DNA of 9,483 nucleotides from Atopobium sp. UBA2090. GTDB lineage: Bacteria > Actinomycetota > Coriobacteriia > Coriobacteriales > Atopobiaceae. The translations under genes were made by a program, and so were the position numbers. Position 1 is the first letter of the stretch. The number at the start of each line of letters is the position of its first letter. The DNA lies in NCBI GenBank assembly GCA_002331575.1, contig DCZG01000030.1:1020-10502 (forward strand). The letters are read 5' to 3'. A model generated the notes under the pieces. That model searched no databases, had not been told where the DNA came from, and was given only the letters and a program-made list of their open reading frames with translations. Below are positions 7,549-9,483 of this stretch, in pieces.

Positions 7549-7625
7549 TGGTGCCCCCAGGGGGATTCGAACCCACGACCTTTCGCTCCGGAGGCGAACG
7601 CTCTCATCCACTGAGCTATAGGGGC
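7549..7625 (-). tRNA. tRNA-Arg, anticodon CCG
   Basis: A 77-base cloverleaf reads leftwards from 7625. The acceptor stem GCCCCTA pairs with TGGGGGC; the D arm is GCTC-9 bases-GAGC; the anticodon arm TTCGC-CTCCGGA-GCGAA places CCG at positions 34-36, decoding CGG arginine; the T loop is TTCGAAT; the 3' ACCA is encoded in the gene. C35, G36 and A20 fit arginine identity rules. One oddity is the T stem, GTGGG against CCCCC, where U50 faces C64 (bases 7575 and 7561), a mismatch. A perfect TATAAT lies just upstream and a strong terminator just downstream, so the gene is probably a single-gene transcript. Confidence 0.95.
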
Positions 7626-7636
7626 AACGAGACGCG

Positions 7637-7642
7637 ATTATA
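7637..7642 (-). promoter_or_regulatory. -10 box (TATAAT) of tRNA-Arg
   Basis: A perfect consensus TATAAT read leftwards, placed so that transcription would start around 7630, about five bases before the mature 5' end at 7625. I find no hexamer near the -35 consensus at 16-18 bases upstream. Position and perfect match make it the likely tRNA promoter. Confidence 0.75.
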
Positions 7643-7819
7643 CACTACGGACAGCGGAGAGAACGAGGCTTCACGCGGAGGCGAGACGATAAAACCGCGG
7701 GATTCCATTGCGTTACGTGCGCATAATACGAAAAAGCGAGCACATTGCACCGTGCTAAAGTAGCCAATTACGAATACGGGAGTCACATGCGCTCCCGACG
7801 ATCCCAGGAAGGCCTCGCC
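7643..7819 (+). promoter_or_regulatory. Upstream region of aroF-tyrA with weak promoter candidates and an inverted repeat
   Basis: This region lies between the divergent tRNA promoter and aroF. Two rightward -10 candidates are visible: CATAAT (7722-7727, five of six) and the extended type TGCTAAAGT (7753-7761). Neither has a good -35, so the choice is open. The inverted repeat AGCAC-8 bases-GTGCT (7739-7756) lies between them and would be well placed for an operator. The ribosome site AGGAAGG (7806-7812) ends seven bases before the aroF ATG. I see no leader peptide rich in Phe, Tyr or Trp, no T-box motif, and no hairpin followed by a T run. Confidence 0.4.
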
Positions 7820-8848
7820 ATGATCGCAATCGTCAAGGAAACCGCAACGCAGGAGCAGCTCGACCACTTCATCTCGTGGATCGAGGGTCGGGGCTTCAAG
7901 ACGAACGTCTCGCAGGGCGACAACGAGACCATCGTCGGCATCATCGGCGACACGACGCAGATCGACCCCTTCCTGCTCGAGAGCATGGACATCATCGAGC
8001 GCGTCCAGCGCGTCTCAGAGCCCTTCAAGAAGGCCAACCGCAAGTTCCACCCCGAGGACTCGGTGATCGACTGCGGTCACGGCGTGCTCATCGGCGGCGG
8101 TCACTTCCAGGTCATGGCGGGTCCCTGCTCCGTCGAGGGCGACAACCTCATCAGGATCGCGCGGCGCGTGAAGGCGGCGGGCGCCACGATGCTCAGGGGC
8201 GGCGCCTACAAGCCCCGCACCAGCCCCTACTCTTACCAGGGCATGGGCGAGAAGGGCCTCGACCTTCTCCTCGAGGCGTCCGCCGAGCTCGACATGCCCG
8301 TCGTCACCGAGGTCATGGACCCACGCGACGTGCAGCTCTTCGTGGACAAGGGCGTCGACGTCATGCAGATCGGCGCGCGCAACTCGCAGAACTTCAACCT
8401 CCTCAAGGAGGTCGGCAAGACCACGACGCCCGTTCTGCTCAAGCGCGGACTCTCGGGCACCATCGACGAGCTCCTCATGGCCGCCGAGTACATCATGAGC
8501 GAGGGCAACGAGAACGTGATCCTCTGCGAGCGAGGCATCCGCACCTTCGAGACGCGCACGCGCAACACCTTCGACGTCAATGCCATCCCCGTGATCCACC
8601 ACCTCTCCCACCTGCCCATCGTCGGCGACCCGAGCCATGCGACGGGATATACGAGGTACGTGCGGCCGGCGGCCTACGCCGCCACAGCGGCAGGTGCCGA
8701 CGGCCTCGAGATCGAGGTGCACGACTGCCCCTCCGAGGCGTGGTCCGACGGAGCGCAGGCGCTCACGCCCGAGATGTTTGAGGACGCGATGAGGCGCATC
8801 AGGCTCATTCGCGAGGCCGTAACGGCCGACCTCTCCGAGGAGGCCTAA
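7820..8848 (+). CDS. aroF: 3-deoxy-7-phosphoheptulonate synthase (DAHP synthase, AroF/Thermotoga type)
   Basis: Enzyme of 342 residues that condenses phosphoenolpyruvate with erythrose 4-phosphate, the first step of the shikimate pathway. Residues 1 to about 70 form the ferredoxin-like/ACT-like regulatory domain that in the Thermotoga maritima enzyme mediates inhibition by tyrosine and phenylalanine; the rest is the catalytic barrel. Metal ligands are all present at the Thermotoga positions plus one: Cys103 (GPCS), His273 (DPSH), Glu299 (EIEVH) and Asp310. Substrate-binding motifs include LRGGAYKPRTSPYSYQG (125-141), LLKRG (206-210) and CERGIRTFE (236-244). The ATG at 7820 is preferred: AGGAAGG lies seven bases upstream and the protein then begins MIAIVKE, as expected of the family. 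An in-frame ATG at 7787 with GGGAG four bases upstream would add 11 residues. tyrA begins one base after the TAA. Confidence 0.96.
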   Translation: MIAIVKETATQEQLDHFISWIEGRGFKTNVSQGDNETIVGIIGDTTQIDPFLLESMDIIERVQRVSEPFKKANRKFHPEDSVIDCGHGVLIGGGHFQVMAGPCSVEGDNLIRIARRVKAAGATMLRGGAYKPRTSPYSYQGMGEKGLDLLLEASAELDMPVVTEVMDPRDVQLFVDKGVDVMQIGARNSQNFNLLKEVGKTTTPVLLKRGLSGTIDELLMAAEYIMSEGNENVILCERGIRTFETRTRNTFDVNAIPVIHHLSHLPIVGDPSHATGYTRYVRPAAYAATAAGADGLEIEVHDCPSEAWSDGAQALTPEMFEDAMRRIRLIREAVTADLSEEA

Positions 8849-8849
8849 C

Positions 8850-9483
8850 GTGACGCAGGAGAGCACCCGCGCGTTCACACCCGGCAGAGTCGGCGTCGTG
8901 AGCCTCGGCCTCATGGGCGGCTCGTTCGCCAAAGCCCTTCACGCGGGCGGCGAGCAGGTCTTCGCCTGGAACCGCACGCACTCGACGACCGAGCTCGCCA
9001 TGATCGAGACGATCGACGGCGAGCTCACGGACGACGTCATCGGCACCTGCGAGCTCATCGTCCTCGCGGGCTACCCTCAGATGAGCGTCGAGTGGCTCGA
9101 GGCTAAGCAGGACCTCATCGCCCCCGGCGCCATCGTCATCGACACCGTCGGCGTCAAGCGCGTCATCTGCGACCACTGCTTCGCAATCGCGGAGCGACAC
9201 GACTGGACCTTCGTAGGCTGCCACCCCATGGCGGGAACGCAGTTCTCCGGGTTCGCGCACTCACGCGCGAACATGTTCCACAACGCGCCGATGGTCGTCG
9301 TCCCCCCGCAGGTCATGGACGACTTCGACCGCATCGACGTCCTCGAGCGCCTGAAGAAGCTCCTCGCGCCCTGCGAGTTCGGCTCGTTCACGCTCGCCAC
9401 GCCGGAGTTCCATGACGAGCAGATCGCCTTCACCTCGCAGCTTGCCCACGTCGTCTCGAACGCCTACGTCAAGAGCCCGACGG
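8850..9483 (+). CDS. tyrA: Prephenate dehydrogenase, C-terminus beyond the right edge
   Basis: The frame begins at GTG 8850 with GAGGAGG (8837-8843) six bases upstream, inside the end of aroF, and is open to the edge: 211 codons. It is an NAD(P)-dependent TyrA that oxidatively decarboxylates prephenate to 4-hydroxyphenylpyruvate in tyrosine synthesis (arogenate as substrate cannot be excluded). Landmarks are the Rossmann loop VVSLGLMGGSFAKAL (16-30), the catalytic-region motif GCHPMAGTQFSG (123-134) with His125 aligning to the catalytic His of the Aquifex enzyme, and SQLAHVVSNAY (196-206) with His200 in the helical dimer domain. The nucleotide loop is SxGxxG here, Ser18 replacing the first glycine of GxGxxG. 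There is no fused chorismate mutase at the N-terminus; a C-terminal ACT domain, present in some members, would lie outside the window. It is the second gene of the aroF unit. Confidence 0.95.
   Translation, partial: MTQESTRAFTPGRVGVVSLGLMGGSFAKALHAGGEQVFAWNRTHSTTELAMIETIDGELTDDVIGTCELIVLAGYPQMSVEWLEAKQDLIAPGAIVIDTVGVKRVICDHCFAIAERHDWTFVGCHPMAGTQFSGFAHSRANMFHNAPMVVVPPQVMDDFDRIDVLERLKKLLAPCEFGSFTLATPEFHDEQIAFTSQLAHVVSNAYVKSPT

Noticed and set aside
7406..7576. Extended N-terminus for the ATPase starting at 7576
   Set aside because: It would run through the tRNA 3' part and the terminator hairpin, so it cannot be coding.
7549..7625. tRNA-Arg as an integration site for a mobile element
   Set aside because: No integrase, no repeat of the tRNA 3' end and no phage or plasmid genes are visible on either side.
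7643..7819. Leader-peptide attenuator or T-box ahead of aroF
   Set aside because: No short frame rich in Phe, Tyr or Trp codons, no T-box sequence and no terminator-type hairpin was found.
8015..8932. Leftward open frame of 305 codons opposite aroF
   Set aside because: Antisense shadow of a clearly identified DAHP synthase; it also crosses the aroF-tyrA junction without any domain signal.

Overview
The window reads as an ordinary, intact stretch of chromosome from a high-GC actinobacterium. Gene content and style suggest the Coriobacteriia (Olsenella/Collinsella/Atopobiaceae type): strong GC preference at third codon positions, near-perfect GGAGG ribosome sites, a zinc-ribbon plus single-membrane-helix protein, and a beta-type DAHP synthase next to tyrA. 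The taxonomic call is inference and cannot be proved from this sequence.

Layout: bases 1-7625 are read leftwards (minus strand) and bases 7820-9483 rightwards. From the centre to the left: a tRNA-Arg(CCG) with its own -10 box and a strong intrinsic terminator (7506-7625); a P-type cation-transport ATPase (5006-7405) whose -10 box sits so close to its ATG that the mRNA may be leaderless; aconitase acnA (2346-5009), whose start overlaps the ATPase stop as ATGA; a membrane protein with two cytoplasmic zinc ribbons (1266-2291); and, after a 112-base gap with its own promoter candidate, a cytoplasmic cyclophilin-type peptidyl-prolyl isomerase (659-1153) followed 35 bases later by a TPR-repeat protein that runs off the left edge (1-623). 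To the right of a 193-base divergent promoter region lie aroF (7820-8848, DAHP synthase with an N-terminal regulatory domain) and tyrA (8850-9483, prephenate dehydrogenase, cut by the right edge), one base apart.

Functionally, aroF and tyrA carry the first committed step of aromatic synthesis and a tyrosine-branch step, and are clearly one transcription unit. ATPase and aconitase are translationally coupled, which is an odd pairing: an iron-sulphur enzyme of citrate metabolism with an ion pump of unknown substrate. The cyclophilin and TPR genes form a small probable operon of protein-folding/scaffold type. No mobile element, CRISPR array, phage gene or defence system is visible, and I find no clear undescribed system. 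The points most worth a second look are the ATPase-aconitase coupling, the possible leaderless start, and several substitutions in conserved motifs.
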